DNA of 9,500 bases from Butyrivibrio sp. GTDB lineage: Bacteria > Bacillota > Clostridia > Lachnospirales > Lachnospiraceae. Of the stretch, positions 1-6,655 are shown piece after piece. Made by a program: the position numbers and the translations under genes. Position 1 is the first letter of the stretch. Every line of letters begins with the position of its first letter. Below the pieces are notes generated by a model. That model did no database searches. It worked only from the letters and a program-made list of their open reading frames with translations, and was not told where the DNA came from. The stretch lies in NCBI GenBank assembly GCA_024688095.1, contig JAILEJ010000034.1:1-9500 (forward strand). Direction: 5' to 3'.

Positions 1-1559
1 ATCTTAGCATCAACTGTTGCGATCTGACCATCATAAATGTTACCTGTTGTACCATCGATTGAAATGAAGTCTCCCTCGTGGAACTCTTTTCCAGCAAGTG
101 TGAACTTCTTGTTTTCTTCGTCCATGTTGATGTCGCCACAACCTGATACGCAGCACTCACCCATACCACGAGCAACTACGGCAGCGTGTGATGTCATACC
201 ACCACGAACTGTAAGGATACCCTGAGCAGCCTTCATACCTGTGATATCTTCTGGAGATGTCTCAAGACGTACAAGAACTACCTTTTCTCCTCTTGCAGCC
301 CATTCTTCAGCATCATCAGCTGTGAATACAACCTTACCTGCAGCAGCTCCTGGTGAAGCACCAAGACCCTTTCCAAGTGGTGTAGCAGCTTTAAGAGCAG
401 CAGCATCAAACTGTGGGTGAAGAAGTGTATCGAGGTTACGAGGATCGATCATAGCAACTGCCTCTGCCTCTGTCTTATGTCCTTCATCAACAAGATCACA
501 AGCAATCTTAAGAGCAGCCTGAGCTGTTCTCTTACCATTACGGCACTGAAGCATGTAAAGCTTCTTATTTTCAACTGTGAATTCCATATCCTGCATATCA
601 TGATAATGGTTTTCAAGTGTCTCACAAACCTTTAAGAAATCAGAATAAGCTTCTGGGAATTCTTTTTCCATCTGAGCGATTGGCATAGGTGTACGAACAC
701 CAGCAACTACGTCTTCACCCTGTGCATTGATAAGGAACTCACCCATAAGTTTGTTCTCACCTGTAGCAGGATCACGAGTAAATGCAACACCTGTACCTGA
801 CTGATCATTTAAGTTACCGAATACCATAGGCATTACGTTAACAGCTGTTCCCCATGAATAAGGGATATCATTATCACGACGATATACGTTTGCACGTGGG
901 TTATCCCATGATCTAAATACAGCTTCGATAGCAAGCTTTAACTGCTCAACAGGATCTGAAGGGAAGTCCTGACCAAGCTGCTTCTTATATTCAGCCTTGA
1001 ATTGTGTAGCAAGCTCTTTAAGATCAGCTGCTGTAAGTTCAACGTCAAACTTAACACCCTTTTCTTCTTTCATCTTATCGATAAGCTGTTCAAAGTACTT
1101 CTTACCAACTTCCATAACTACATCAGAGAACATCTGAATGAAACGTCTGTATGAATCATATACGAAACGCTCAAATGCAGGATCTGGATTTCCTTTGATC
1201 ATAGCTGCAACTACTTCATCATTAAGACCAAGGTTAAGAATTGTATCCATCATACCAGGCATTGATGCACGAGCACCTGAACGAACAGAAACGAGAAGAG
1301 GATTCTGAAGATCGCCAAACTTCTTTCCGTTTACTTCTTCCATCCAAGCAACACCTTCCATTGCCTGAGCCATTATTTCATCATTGATCTTGCGACCATC
1401 TTCATAGTACTGAGTACAAGCCTCAGTTGTGATTGTAAATCCCTGTGGTACTGGAAGACCAATTTCTGTCATCTCAGCAAGGTTTGCACCCTTACCACCA
1501 AGAAGATTACGCATTGTCATGTTACCTTCTTTGAAAGTATAAACCCACTTATTCGCCAT
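1..1559 (-). CDS. ppdK: Pyruvate, phosphate dikinase (N-terminal 519 residues, 3' end off the window)
   Basis: Cytoplasmic enzyme that interconverts pyruvate, ATP and phosphate with PEP, AMP and pyrophosphate; many anaerobic Firmicutes use it in glycolysis or PEP synthesis. The translation starts MANKWVYTFKEG. An ATP-grasp nucleotide-binding domain covers about residues 1-340, with GGKGANLAEM (21-30), SVRSGARASMPGMMDT (91-106) and TRDPATGE (261-268). The phosphohistidine swivel domain follows, with GGMTSHAAVVARGMG at 453-467. His458 is the phosphorylated catalytic histidine, and Thr456 two residues before it is where the family's regulatory kinase/phosphatase (PDRP) modifies the enzyme. The PEP/pyruvate barrel, about 350 more residues of a normal 870-880, lies beyond position 1. 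The reading frame is open throughout. The ATG at 1557-1559 follows a GAAAGG (1572-1577) at a rather long 12-nt spacing. The family assignment is secure; regulation is inferred. Confidence 0.97.
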   Translation of the reverse strand, partial: MANKWVYTFKEGNMTMRNLLGGKGANLAEMTEIGLPVPQGFTITTEACTQYYEDGRKINDEIMAQAMEGVAWMEEVNGKKFGDLQNPLLVSVRSGARASMPGMMDTILNLGLNDEVVAAMIKGNPDPAFERFVYDSYRRFIQMFSDVVMEVGKKYFEQLIDKMKEEKGVKFDVELTAADLKELATQFKAEYKKQLGQDFPSDPVEQLKLAIEAVFRSWDNPRANVYRRDNDIPYSWGTAVNVMPMVFGNLNDQSGTGVAFTRDPATGENKLMGEFLINAQGEDVVAGVRTPMPIAQMEKEFPEAYSDFLKVCETLENHYHDMQDMEFTVENKKLYMLQCRNGKRTAQAALKIACDLVDEGHKTEAEAVAMIDPRNLDTLLHPQFDAAALKAATPLGKGLGASPGAAAGKVVFTADDAEEWAARGEKVVLVRLETSPEDITGMKAAQGILTVRGGMTSHAAVVARGMGECCVSGCGDINMDEENKKFTLAGKEFHEGDFISIDGTTGNIYDGQIATVDAK

Positions 1560-1637
1560 AACTTAACTTTACCTTTCTTTACCGCTTTTGCACGGCAAAA
1601 TCCTTTCATTAGTTACATTTATAATTACCAGCCAAAC

Positions 1638-1668
1638 ATTATATTATGTTTCTGTGGTTAATTATCAA
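1638..1668 (-). promoter_or_regulatory. Candidate ppdK promoter
   Basis: On the minus strand a TTGATA (1663-1668) lies upstream of a perfect TATAAT (1638-1643) with a long 19-nt spacer; the overlapping TAATAT (1641-1646) gives a 16-nt spacer. Transcription would start near 1631 and leave a leader of about 72 nt. The -10 lies inside an 18-bp near-palindrome (1634-1651). The leader also contains a small hairpin, TTTTGC/GCAAAA with a 3-nt loop (1586-1600). I see no convincing terminator between the upstream phosphodiesterase gene and this point, so some read-through into ppdK is possible. Confidence 0.45.
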
Positions 1669-1700
1669 AATCATTATTCATAGCTCTATTAGCGATCAAA

Positions 1701-2606
1701 TTATATTGTATGAGGACCATTTTTAGGAATAAAACTGTCAAAAATAAAGATATCAAATTTATCTTTATTAGCCTCAAGATTCTCCTGGCTTTTAATAGTC
1801 CATGCCGCAGCAATATTTTTATAAAGATATCTGCATATACGCCTTGCAAGAGCATTTTCAAACTGCTGATTATAAGCTATAAAATCCGGCTTTGTAAGAA
1901 AGTTAAACATTAGATTACTTAGCAGGAAATATAATGGTTTTCTATAATGAACAGGGTCTTCCTTATAGAAAACATCTGAAAGCTGTCCTCTCATTATCTC
2001 TGTGTGATTCTTTCTATACCACAAAACACCAAGCGGATTGAATGATTCTATACAATATTTTCCTTTATAATCTCTTAAAATCCTATCAGCAATCCTGCAT
2101 ACAGAAACATCCTTGAACTCAATTTTATATTCAATTATGAGTGGTACCTTTCCGGATACCATTTCAAGAAAATCTGTAAACTTGGGAATTTTCTCATCGG
2201 AATTTAGAAGATGAAATTCTAATAGCTCATCGTATGTATAATCACATACCTTTCCCTTTACTCCGATACTACCGTCATCCAGTTTCACAGCATCCTGCGG
2301 CTCTTTACCTTTTTCATACCTTGCAATTCTGGCAAGTTCATAATCATGAAAAATAACAGGAATATTATCTTTGGTAAGCTGTACATCAAGTTCTATACCA
2401 TAGCCGCCATCAACTGCTTTTCTAAATGCAGCCATTGAATTCTCCGGAGCTTCGGCTTTATTGTCATGAAGTCCTCTGTGTGCATACAAAAACTTTGCAA
2501 AATATTCTCTGTCCGACGGCTTTCCAATCATTCTAGGCATCAACATAAGCAGATACAAAACTGCCAAAACCAACAATATTATCAGACATATAATTACTAA
2601 CTTCAT
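1701..2606 (-). CDS. Membrane-anchored glycerophosphodiester phosphodiesterase
   Basis: Hydrolyses glycerophosphodiesters such as deacylated phospholipid head groups to sn-glycerol 3-phosphate and an alcohol. The 301-residue protein begins with a hydrophobic segment (residues 3-23) that looks like one transmembrane anchor; the short positive stretch after it does not settle on which side the catalytic domain sits. The GDPD barrel follows with its signature residues: AHRGLHDN (42-49, catalytic His43 and Arg44), APENSMAAF (53-61, Glu55), IELDVQLTKDNIPVIFHD (71-88, metal ligands Glu72 and Asp74, second catalytic His87) and LIIEYK (156-161, Glu159). The C-terminal AAAWTIKSQENLEA (267-280) and IFDSFIPKNG (288-297) match the usual barrel end. 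AGGAGG (2620-2625) precedes the ATG by 13 nt. It appears to be a single-gene unit with its own promoter. The substrate head group cannot be read from sequence. Confidence 0.93.
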   Translation of the reverse strand: MKLVIICLIILLVLAVLYLLMLMPRMIGKPSDREYFAKFLYAHRGLHDNKAEAPENSMAAFRKAVDGGYGIELDVQLTKDNIPVIFHDYELARIARYEKGKEPQDAVKLDDGSIGVKGKVCDYTYDELLEFHLLNSDEKIPKFTDFLEMVSGKVPLIIEYKIEFKDVSVCRIADRILRDYKGKYCIESFNPLGVLWYRKNHTEIMRGQLSDVFYKEDPVHYRKPLYFLLSNLMFNFLTKPDFIAYNQQFENALARRICRYLYKNIAAAWTIKSQENLEANKDKFDIFIFDSFIPKNGPHTI

Positions 2607-2688
2607 TAAAACCTAAAAACCTCCTGCAAAAAACGCAGCCTGATGTGAACGAATTATTAAATGATAAATTTTTGTCACACCATTTTGT

Positions 2689-2717
2689 ATTTTAATACCT
2701 ATTCTATTTTATGGCAA
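2689..2717 (-). promoter_or_regulatory. Promoter of the glycerophosphodiesterase gene
   Basis: On the minus strand TTGCCA (2712-2717, 5 of 6 to consensus) and TAAAAT (2689-2694, 5 of 6) are separated by exactly 17 nt. Transcription would begin near 2682 and give a leader of about 76 nt before the ATG at 2606. It lies just downstream of the terminator of the ABC operon, so the phosphodiesterase gene is probably transcribed independently. Confidence 0.65.
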
Positions 2718-2748
2718 GTAAAAAAGAGAAATGTAATCACTTACATTT
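2718..2748 (-). terminator. Putative terminator at the end of the ABC transporter operon
   Basis: Nine nt after the ATPase stop codon, an 8-bp perfect inverted repeat (AAATGTAA 2729-2736 and TTACATTT 2741-2748) closes a 4-nt loop. Read on the minus strand the loop is GTGA, a GNRA tetraloop, and the stem is followed by CTCTTTTTTACTT. The stem has only one G-C pair, so it is a weak intrinsic terminator on thermodynamic grounds; position and T-tract support the call. Confidence 0.5.
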
Positions 2749-2757
2749 ATAAAAATT

Positions 2758-3531
2758 TTAGTTTCCACATTCAACACTGATTTCATTAAACACTTTCATG
2801 ATTTCTTCAGTGCTGATACTCTTTTTACTATCTCCTTCTCTGTCGAGAATTGCCTTTCCCTGATGCATCATTATTATTCTGTCACCATATTCTACCGCAT
2901 AACGTAAATTATGGGTGACCATTATTGTTGTAAGTTCTTTTTCTCTTACTACTTTCTCTGTAAGCTCCATTATAATGTCCGCTGTCTTGGGATCAAGTGC
3001 AGCAGTATGCTCATCAAGGATTAAAAACTGTATCGGTGTCATTGTTGACATAAGTAAGGCAAGAGCCTGCCTTTGTCCACCTGAAAGAGAACCAACCTGA
3101 GTATACATCTTATCTTCAAGGCCAAGTCCAAGCTGAGAAAGCATTTCCTTATATCTTTCCACCTGCTGTTTATTAACACCACGCCCAAGATTATAAGGTT
3201 TCCCCTTATTATCTGCTATTGACATGTTTTCTAAGATATTCATACTTGGACAGGTTCCTTTACTTGGATCCTGATACACTCTTCCGATTATCTTATGTCT
3301 TTCAAAATCTCTCTTGCTATTTATATTTGTTCCGTTAACAATAACATCTCCTCTGTCTGCATCAATGCTTCCACATATTACATTCAGCATGGATGTCTTT
3401 CCGGAACCATTACTTCCAACAACAGCTACAAACTGTTTATCAGGGACAGTAAGATTAAAGTCATCAAAGAGACACATCTCATTTACTGAGCCTGAATTAT
3501 AAATTTTACATATATTTTTTAATTCCAGCAT
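2758..3531 (-). CDS. ABC transporter ATP-binding protein, tryptophan/tyrosine-type uptake family (COG1101-like)
   Basis: ATPase that would power substrate import from the cytoplasmic face of the permease encoded just upstream. All nucleotide-binding motifs are intact in the 257-residue protein: Walker A GSNGSGKT (39-46), Q-loop Gln87 in VYQDPSKGTCPS, signature LSGGQ (149-153), Walker B FLILDEH with catalytic Glu174, D-loop AALDP (177-181) and switch His207 (VTHNLR). The Q-loop region, VYQDPSKGTCPSMNILENM, is typical of the ATPases that accompany substrate-binding proteins of the PF04392 family. The ATG at 3529-3531 is 5 nt after the permease stop. Its AAAGG (3541-3545) overlaps the last permease codons, which suggests translational coupling. 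An older name (PhnK-like) is attached to this COG, but no phosphonate genes are present. Confidence 0.93.
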   Translation of the reverse strand: MLELKNICKIYNSGSVNEMCLFDDFNLTVPDKQFVAVVGSNGSGKTSMLNVICGSIDADRGDVIVNGTNINSKRDFERHKIIGRVYQDPSKGTCPSMNILENMSIADNKGKPYNLGRGVNKQQVERYKEMLSQLGLGLEDKMYTQVGSLSGGQRQALALLMSTMTPIQFLILDEHTAALDPKTADIIMELTEKVVREKELTTIMVTHNLRYAVEYGDRIIMMHQGKAILDREGDSKKSISTEEIMKVFNEISVECGN

Positions 3532-3536
3532 ATCTC

Positions 3537-4427
3537 TTATCCTTTGACCTTTTTCTTCTTATCCATAGTTACTATTAAAATTACGAGGAACAAAACTGCA
3601 GTAACAAGTTTTAAATCTGTAGACTGCAATCCTGCCTTTATTGCAAGTGCAACGCAGCCCTTATATATAATAGAACCTATTACAACACTTGTCGTTACTC
3701 TGAAAAAACTAACCTTCTTTAGAAGGCTTGTTCCAATAATTACACTGGCAAGTCCAACAACTGCTGTTCCTGTACCCATGGAAACATCAAAATATCCCTG
3801 TTGCTGCGCATAAATGCTTCCGCTAAGTGCAACAAGACCATTTGCTACTGCAAGACCTGTTATCCTTACCATACCTTTATTTACACCCATAGATGTTACG
3901 AGCGCATCATTATCACCTACAGCTCTTAGCATAAAACCTGATTTTGTATTCAGATACCAGTCAAGTGCCACCTTTACAACAATCATGATTACAAGAAGAA
4001 CTATCACTGTTCTAAATGATACCAAAAAAGAAAGCGGTCCATTTGTGAAAATACTATCCAAAAACTTATTATCAAAAATTGTATAGTAATCATACATTGG
4101 AAGGTTTGCTCTTCCTGCAATTCTAAGATTAACAGAATATAGTGCAGTCATCATGATTATTCCGGCAAGCAGATCTCTGACTTTAAAAACCACATTTATA
4201 AATCCTGTTATTGTACCAATAAGACAGCCTGCCAAAAAACATATTGGAAGTGTCAATATTGGTGCAACACCTGCCCTTATCATAACTACAGCAAGCACAA
4301 CTCCAAATGGAAAACCTCCATCAACTGTCATATCTGGAAAATCAAGAATTTTATAGGTTATATACATTCCAAGAGCCATTATTCCATATATAAGCCCTTG
4401 TTCAAGAACACTAATAAGTAAAGCCAC
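3537..4427 (-). CDS. ABC transporter permease, tryptophan/tyrosine-type uptake family (COG4120-like)
   Basis: Integral membrane channel subunit of the importer, 296 residues with about eight or nine hydrophobic segments. It belongs to the BPD_transp_2-type permeases. The N-terminus LEQGLIYGIMALGMYITYKILDFPDMTVDG (8-37) is characteristic of this subfamily. The segment FMLRAVGDNDALVTSMGVNKGMVRITGLAVANGLVALSG is the cytoplasmic coupling region for the ATPase, followed by a Gly-rich helix (GTGTAVVGLASVIIG, 218-232). The C-terminus is a short basic tail (KKKKVKG). The start is a GTG at 4425-4427 with GGAGG (4439-4443) 11 nt upstream, and this start gives the expected family N-terminus. It sits behind an intrinsic terminator after the lipoprotein gene, so it is probably expressed less than that gene. 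Substrate is not certain. Confidence 0.93.
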   Translation of the reverse strand: MALLISVLEQGLIYGIMALGMYITYKILDFPDMTVDGGFPFGVVLAVVMIRAGVAPILTLPICFLAGCLIGTITGFINVVFKVRDLLAGIIMMTALYSVNLRIAGRANLPMYDYYTIFDNKFLDSIFTNGPLSFLVSFRTVIVLLVIMIVVKVALDWYLNTKSGFMLRAVGDNDALVTSMGVNKGMVRITGLAVANGLVALSGSIYAQQQGYFDVSMGTGTAVVGLASVIIGTSLLKKVSFFRVTTSVVIGSIIYKGCVALAIKAGLQSTDLKLVTAVLFLVILIVTMDKKKKVKG

Positions 4428-4458
4428 GCTTTATGTAACCTCCATAATGTAAATAAAT

Positions 4459-4496
4459 AAAAATCCCCCTCCCTTGTTATTTCCTGAGGAAGGGGG
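4459..4496 (-). terminator. Intercistronic intrinsic terminator between lipoprotein and permease genes
   Basis: Read on the minus strand, CCCCCTTCCT (4487-4496) pairs with AGGGAGGGGG (4465-4474) in a 10-bp GC-rich stem with one U-G wobble and a 12-nt loop. A single A and then TTTTT (4459-4463) follow, with more T-rich sequence after that. It begins 21 nt after the lipoprotein stop and ends before the permease ribosome binding site (4439-4443). On the plus strand there is no T-tract, so it is directional. Partial termination here would give more binding protein than membrane components, a common arrangement in ABC importer operons. Confidence 0.85.
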
Positions 4497-4517
4497 TTGT
4501 ACCTCTTATAAAAACTA

Positions 4518-5696
4518 TTACTCTACTGTAATAGTATCAAATGTTTCTGCAGCTGTTGCAGCATAGTCAGCATCAAGTTCAAGAGAAATCTTTTCTGCGG
4601 CTGCTGTATTAACATAAAGACTTGGTTCATCAATTACCTGATAAGCAAGCTCTGAAGCACTTACTTCGCCCTTAAGAACTGAAGCAGCCATCTCACCAGT
4701 CTGAATACCAAGCTGATAATAATCAAGTCCCATAGCTGCAAGACATCCAGCCTTAACCTGTTCAACCTCAGAACCAAATACAGGGATTCCTGCATTGTTT
4801 GCTGCATTTATTACTGTCTGAAGACCTGATACAACAGTGTTATCTGTAAGGTTATTAATACAGTCAACCTTAGAAGCCATATCTGAAGCTGCCATATCGA
4901 GATCAGCAAGTGTATTAATACCTGTATCTACAATTTCAAAACCATAATCAGCCGCATATTCTTTATACTGCTCAATTGTACTTACTGAATTAGCTTCACT
5001 TGTTGTATAAATAATACCAATTTTTGTAGCCTCAGGAAGAATTGTTCTAATCATCTCAAGCTGTTCTGTAACAGCAAGTGCATCTGATGTACCTGTAATG
5101 TTTCCAACAGGTGTTCCATCTTCTGCTGCAAGCTCAGCACCAACAGGATCTGATACTGCTGTATATATAACAGGAATTTCTGTATCTTTGGCTGAATTAT
5201 ATGCACTCATTGCACTTGGAGTTGCTATTGCACAAATAAGATCAACACTTCCACCTACAAATGCATCTGAAATCTGGCTTGCTGTAGCTGTATCAGCCTG
5301 TGCATTCTGGAAATCAATTGTAAGGTTATCTCCCTCTACAATACCATTTTCTGCAAGCCCCTCAATAAATCCTTCTCTGCAGTTATCAAGTGAACCATGC
5401 TCTGCAAACTGTGAAATACCAACAGTATATTCACCTTCAGCAAGTTCTGTGGCATTCTCTTCTGTTTCAGCAGTTTCTTCTGCCTCTGAAGCTTCTGAAT
5501 CGGCAACATCCTCTGTAGAAGCATCTTCTGCTGCAGCCTCCTCTGTTTCTTCTGTTTCAGCAGTTTCTTCTACTTCTGTAGCCTCTTCTGTCTGAACTTC
5601 GCCTGTCGTATCAGCGCTCTTACGGTTATCTCCGCATGCAGCAAGTGATACAACCATTGTTGTTGCAAGTAGTGTACCTAAAAGTCTCTTTTTCAT
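4518..5696 (-). CDS. ABC transporter substrate-binding lipoprotein (PF04392/COG2984 type)
   Basis: Surface lipoprotein that would capture the substrate and deliver it to the permease. The signal peptide MKKRLLGTLLATTMVVSLAAC ends in lipobox LAAC with Cys21 as the lipid-modified residue. A Glu/Thr/Ala-rich acidic linker (about 22-88) contains two copies of EETAETEE 30 residues apart. The two-lobed binding domain (about 89-392) carries family features: YTVGISQFAEHGSLDNCREGFIEGL, VIYTAVSDPVGAEL (177-190), VGNITGTSD (197-205) and VFGSEVEQVKAGCLAAMGLDYYQLG. Characterised relatives (streptococcal TrpX) bind aromatic amino acids, so an amino-acid ligand is plausible but unproven. The ATG at 5694-5696 is chosen because GGAGG (5702-5706) lies 5 nt upstream and it begins a proper signal peptide; an in-frame TTG at 5744 would add 16 unlikely residues. 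First gene of the operon, divergent from the FIST gene. Confidence 0.93.
   Translation of the reverse strand: MKKRLLGTLLATTMVVSLAACGDNRKSADTTGEVQTEEATEVEETAETEETEEAAAEDASTEDVADSEASEAEETAETEENATELAEGEYTVGISQFAEHGSLDNCREGFIEGLAENGIVEGDNLTIDFQNAQADTATASQISDAFVGGSVDLICAIATPSAMSAYNSAKDTEIPVIYTAVSDPVGAELAAEDGTPVGNITGTSDALAVTEQLEMIRTILPEATKIGIIYTTSEANSVSTIEQYKEYAADYGFEIVDTGINTLADLDMAASDMASKVDCINNLTDNTVVSGLQTVINAANNAGIPVFGSEVEQVKAGCLAAMGLDYYQLGIQTGEMAASVLKGEVSASELAYQVIDEPSLYVNTAAAEKISLELDADYAATAAETFDTITVE
5458..5571. repeat. Direct 24-bp repeat inside the lipoprotein linker coding region
   Basis: An identical 24-bp segment occurs at 5458-5481 and 5548-5571, offset by exactly 90 bp and therefore in frame. 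It encodes the duplicated ETAETEE peptide of the acidic linker. The TCT/TTC-rich sequence around it contains further partial copies. Recombination or slippage between the copies would remove or add 30 residues without breaking the frame. Confidence 0.85.
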
Positions 5697-5745
5697 AATA
5701 TCCTCCTTAAGTGGGCAGCTCACTATTAAGCTATACCCAATCAAT

Positions 5746-5759
5746 GTATAATTTTATAC
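5746..5759. promoter_or_regulatory. Inverted repeat GTATAA-TT-TTATAC in the divergent promoter region
   Basis: A perfect two-fold symmetric element with 6-bp arms and a 2-bp centre. It overlaps the predicted -10 box of the lipoprotein promoter and, on the other strand, contains a perfect TATAAT (5747-5752). It may be a regulator's operator or a symmetric promoter core; AT-rich palindromes also arise by chance, so the role is uncertain. Confidence 0.35.
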
Positions 5760-5779
5760 CAATATGTCTTTTCTAACAA
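5751..5779 (-). promoter_or_regulatory. Promoter of the ABC transporter operon
   Basis: On the minus strand TTGTTA (5774-5779, 4 of 6) and TAAAAT (5751-5756, 5 of 6) are separated by 17 nt. Transcription would start near 5744, leaving a leader of about 48 nt before the lipoprotein ATG. That leader is too short for a T-box or other large riboswitch, so any regulation is more likely by a protein acting at the intergenic region. Confidence 0.5.
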
Positions 5780-5800
5780 TCAGAAAGTTGATTATATACT
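5773..5800 (+). promoter_or_regulatory. Candidate promoter of the FIST/MCP-like operon
   Basis: CTAACA (5773-5778, 4 of 6) and TATACT (5795-5800, 5 of 6) are spaced by 16 nt; transcription would begin near 5807, about 41 nt before the ATG at 5848. The -35 overlaps that of the opposing promoter, so the two would compete for polymerase. A perfect TATAAT at 5747-5752 is an alternative -10 but lacks a recognisable -35. Confidence 0.35.
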
Positions 5801-5847
5801 CAAATTCATTTAAAATTATCTTAAGAAAAAAACATCCGGAGGGTGAA

Positions 5848-6639
5848 ATGCGTGTAACTGTGGGCAGAAGTGGTAATCAAAATATCGCTGTTGCAGTAAA
5901 TGAAGCTACTGCCAATATTCGTGACGCCAGCTTCATACTGTTTATTACAACTTCAGAATCACTTTTATCCGTATCTTCTATTTTAAATAAAAATTATCCC
6001 GGAATTTCAATAGTTGGTATATGCGGAGTGTACTATCACGAGAGCCTTTACAGTGACTATGGGCTTGAAGTCATAGCTTTTGATACAGATTTTTGTATAA
6101 GTATTGGATTAATAGATAATCTTTTTACATATCCTATATCCAATTTATCAAAACTGCATAAAAGTCTTGAAGAAGTTGGTGCACAGCCTGATAATACAAT
6201 CTGCCTTGAATTTTGTTCCGGAAATGAATATGTTTTGACAACTACACTTCATACCACTCTTTCCAAATTTAATGTTCCTCTGTTAGGAGGGAGTCTGTAT
6301 GGTACAAAGCCTTTGATCAGCATTAATGGTCATATCTATGAAAATTCCGGTTTTTATGCAGTAATAAAAACCAATATTGGCAGACTAAACATATATCGTG
6401 GTAAAGATCTTGATCTTATCAATATGATAAAAAAATATTCAGAAACTCCTGAATTTATTTTTACAATAAATAATCAGTACAAGCATAATTTCCTTTTTAA
6501 GAATCGAGGTTTAGACCGTTTTTTAAGAAGTATGTCTGGCATTTCGACTGTGCACTCCGGAATTGTTGTAAATAATACTCAGTACAAAAACATCAGACCT
6601 GATAAAGGTATAGTCTGTGCTGTTCTAATTAATTCCTGA
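5848..6639 (+). CDS. Compact FIST-domain sensory protein
   Basis: Predicted cytoplasmic ligand-sensing protein of 263 residues, with no signal peptide and no transmembrane segment. The FIST_N-like part covers about residues 12-185: DASFILFITTSES (26-38), YPGISIVGICGVYYHES (50-66), SDYGLEVIAFDTDF (69-82), NTICLEFCSGNE (116-127), FNVPLLGGSLYGT (141-153) and INGHIYENSGFYAVI (159-173). These match the family's FvS-strand, paG-vvGcts, dglvv and vPvvGG elements. The end (202-262, PEFIFTINNQ to GIVCAVLI) looks like a shortened FIST_C. Full FIST_N-FIST_C proteins are nearer 380-400 residues, so about 120 are missing from the middle. The ATG at 5848 follows GGAGGG (5838-5843). An upstream in-frame ATG at 5764 has no ribosome binding site, overlaps the predicted promoters and was not used. 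The MCP-like gene begins 16 nt after the stop. The assignment rests on pattern similarity only; the ligand is unknown. Confidence 0.75.
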   Translation: MRVTVGRSGNQNIAVAVNEATANIRDASFILFITTSESLLSVSSILNKNYPGISIVGICGVYYHESLYSDYGLEVIAFDTDFCISIGLIDNLFTYPISNLSKLHKSLEEVGAQPDNTICLEFCSGNEYVLTTTLHTTLSKFNVPLLGGSLYGTKPLISINGHIYENSGFYAVIKTNIGRLNIYRGKDLDLINMIKKYSETPEFIFTINNQYKHNFLFKNRGLDRFLRSMSGISTVHSGIVVNNTQYKNIRPDKGIVCAVLINS

Positions 6640-6655
6640 ATTGGAGGTCTTTAAA

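Noticed and set aside
2620..2640. CTGC/GCAG hairpin next to the phosphodiesterase ribosome binding site as an RNA switch
   Set aside because: Only four base pairs with a 7-nt loop; too weak to support a regulatory claim.
3544..4356. Three plus-strand open frames opposite the permease gene
   Set aside because: Antisense shadows of a clear membrane permease; no ribosome binding sites or domain signals.
5098..5595. 165-residue plus-strand Ser/Ala-rich open frame
   Set aside because: Antisense shadow of the lipoprotein gene; its Ser/Val repeats mirror the Glu/Thr linker codons and it has no ribosome binding site.
5697..5744. TTG start adding 16 residues to the lipoprotein
   Set aside because: It coincides with the predicted transcription start and would place residues ahead of a standard lipoprotein signal peptide that has its own GGAGG.
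5697..5744. T-box or riboswitch controlling the amino-acid-type importer
   Set aside because: The predicted leader is only about 48 nt and shows no T-box sequence or competing hairpins.
5764..5847. Upstream ATG extending the FIST protein by 28 residues
   Set aside because: No ribosome binding site precedes it, it overlaps the predicted promoters, and the added residues do not resemble the family; the ATG at 5848 has GGAGGG at good spacing.
6641..6655. TTG at 6641 as start of the MCP-like protein
   Set aside because: This codon is part of the TTGGAGG ribosome binding site serving the TTG at 6656.
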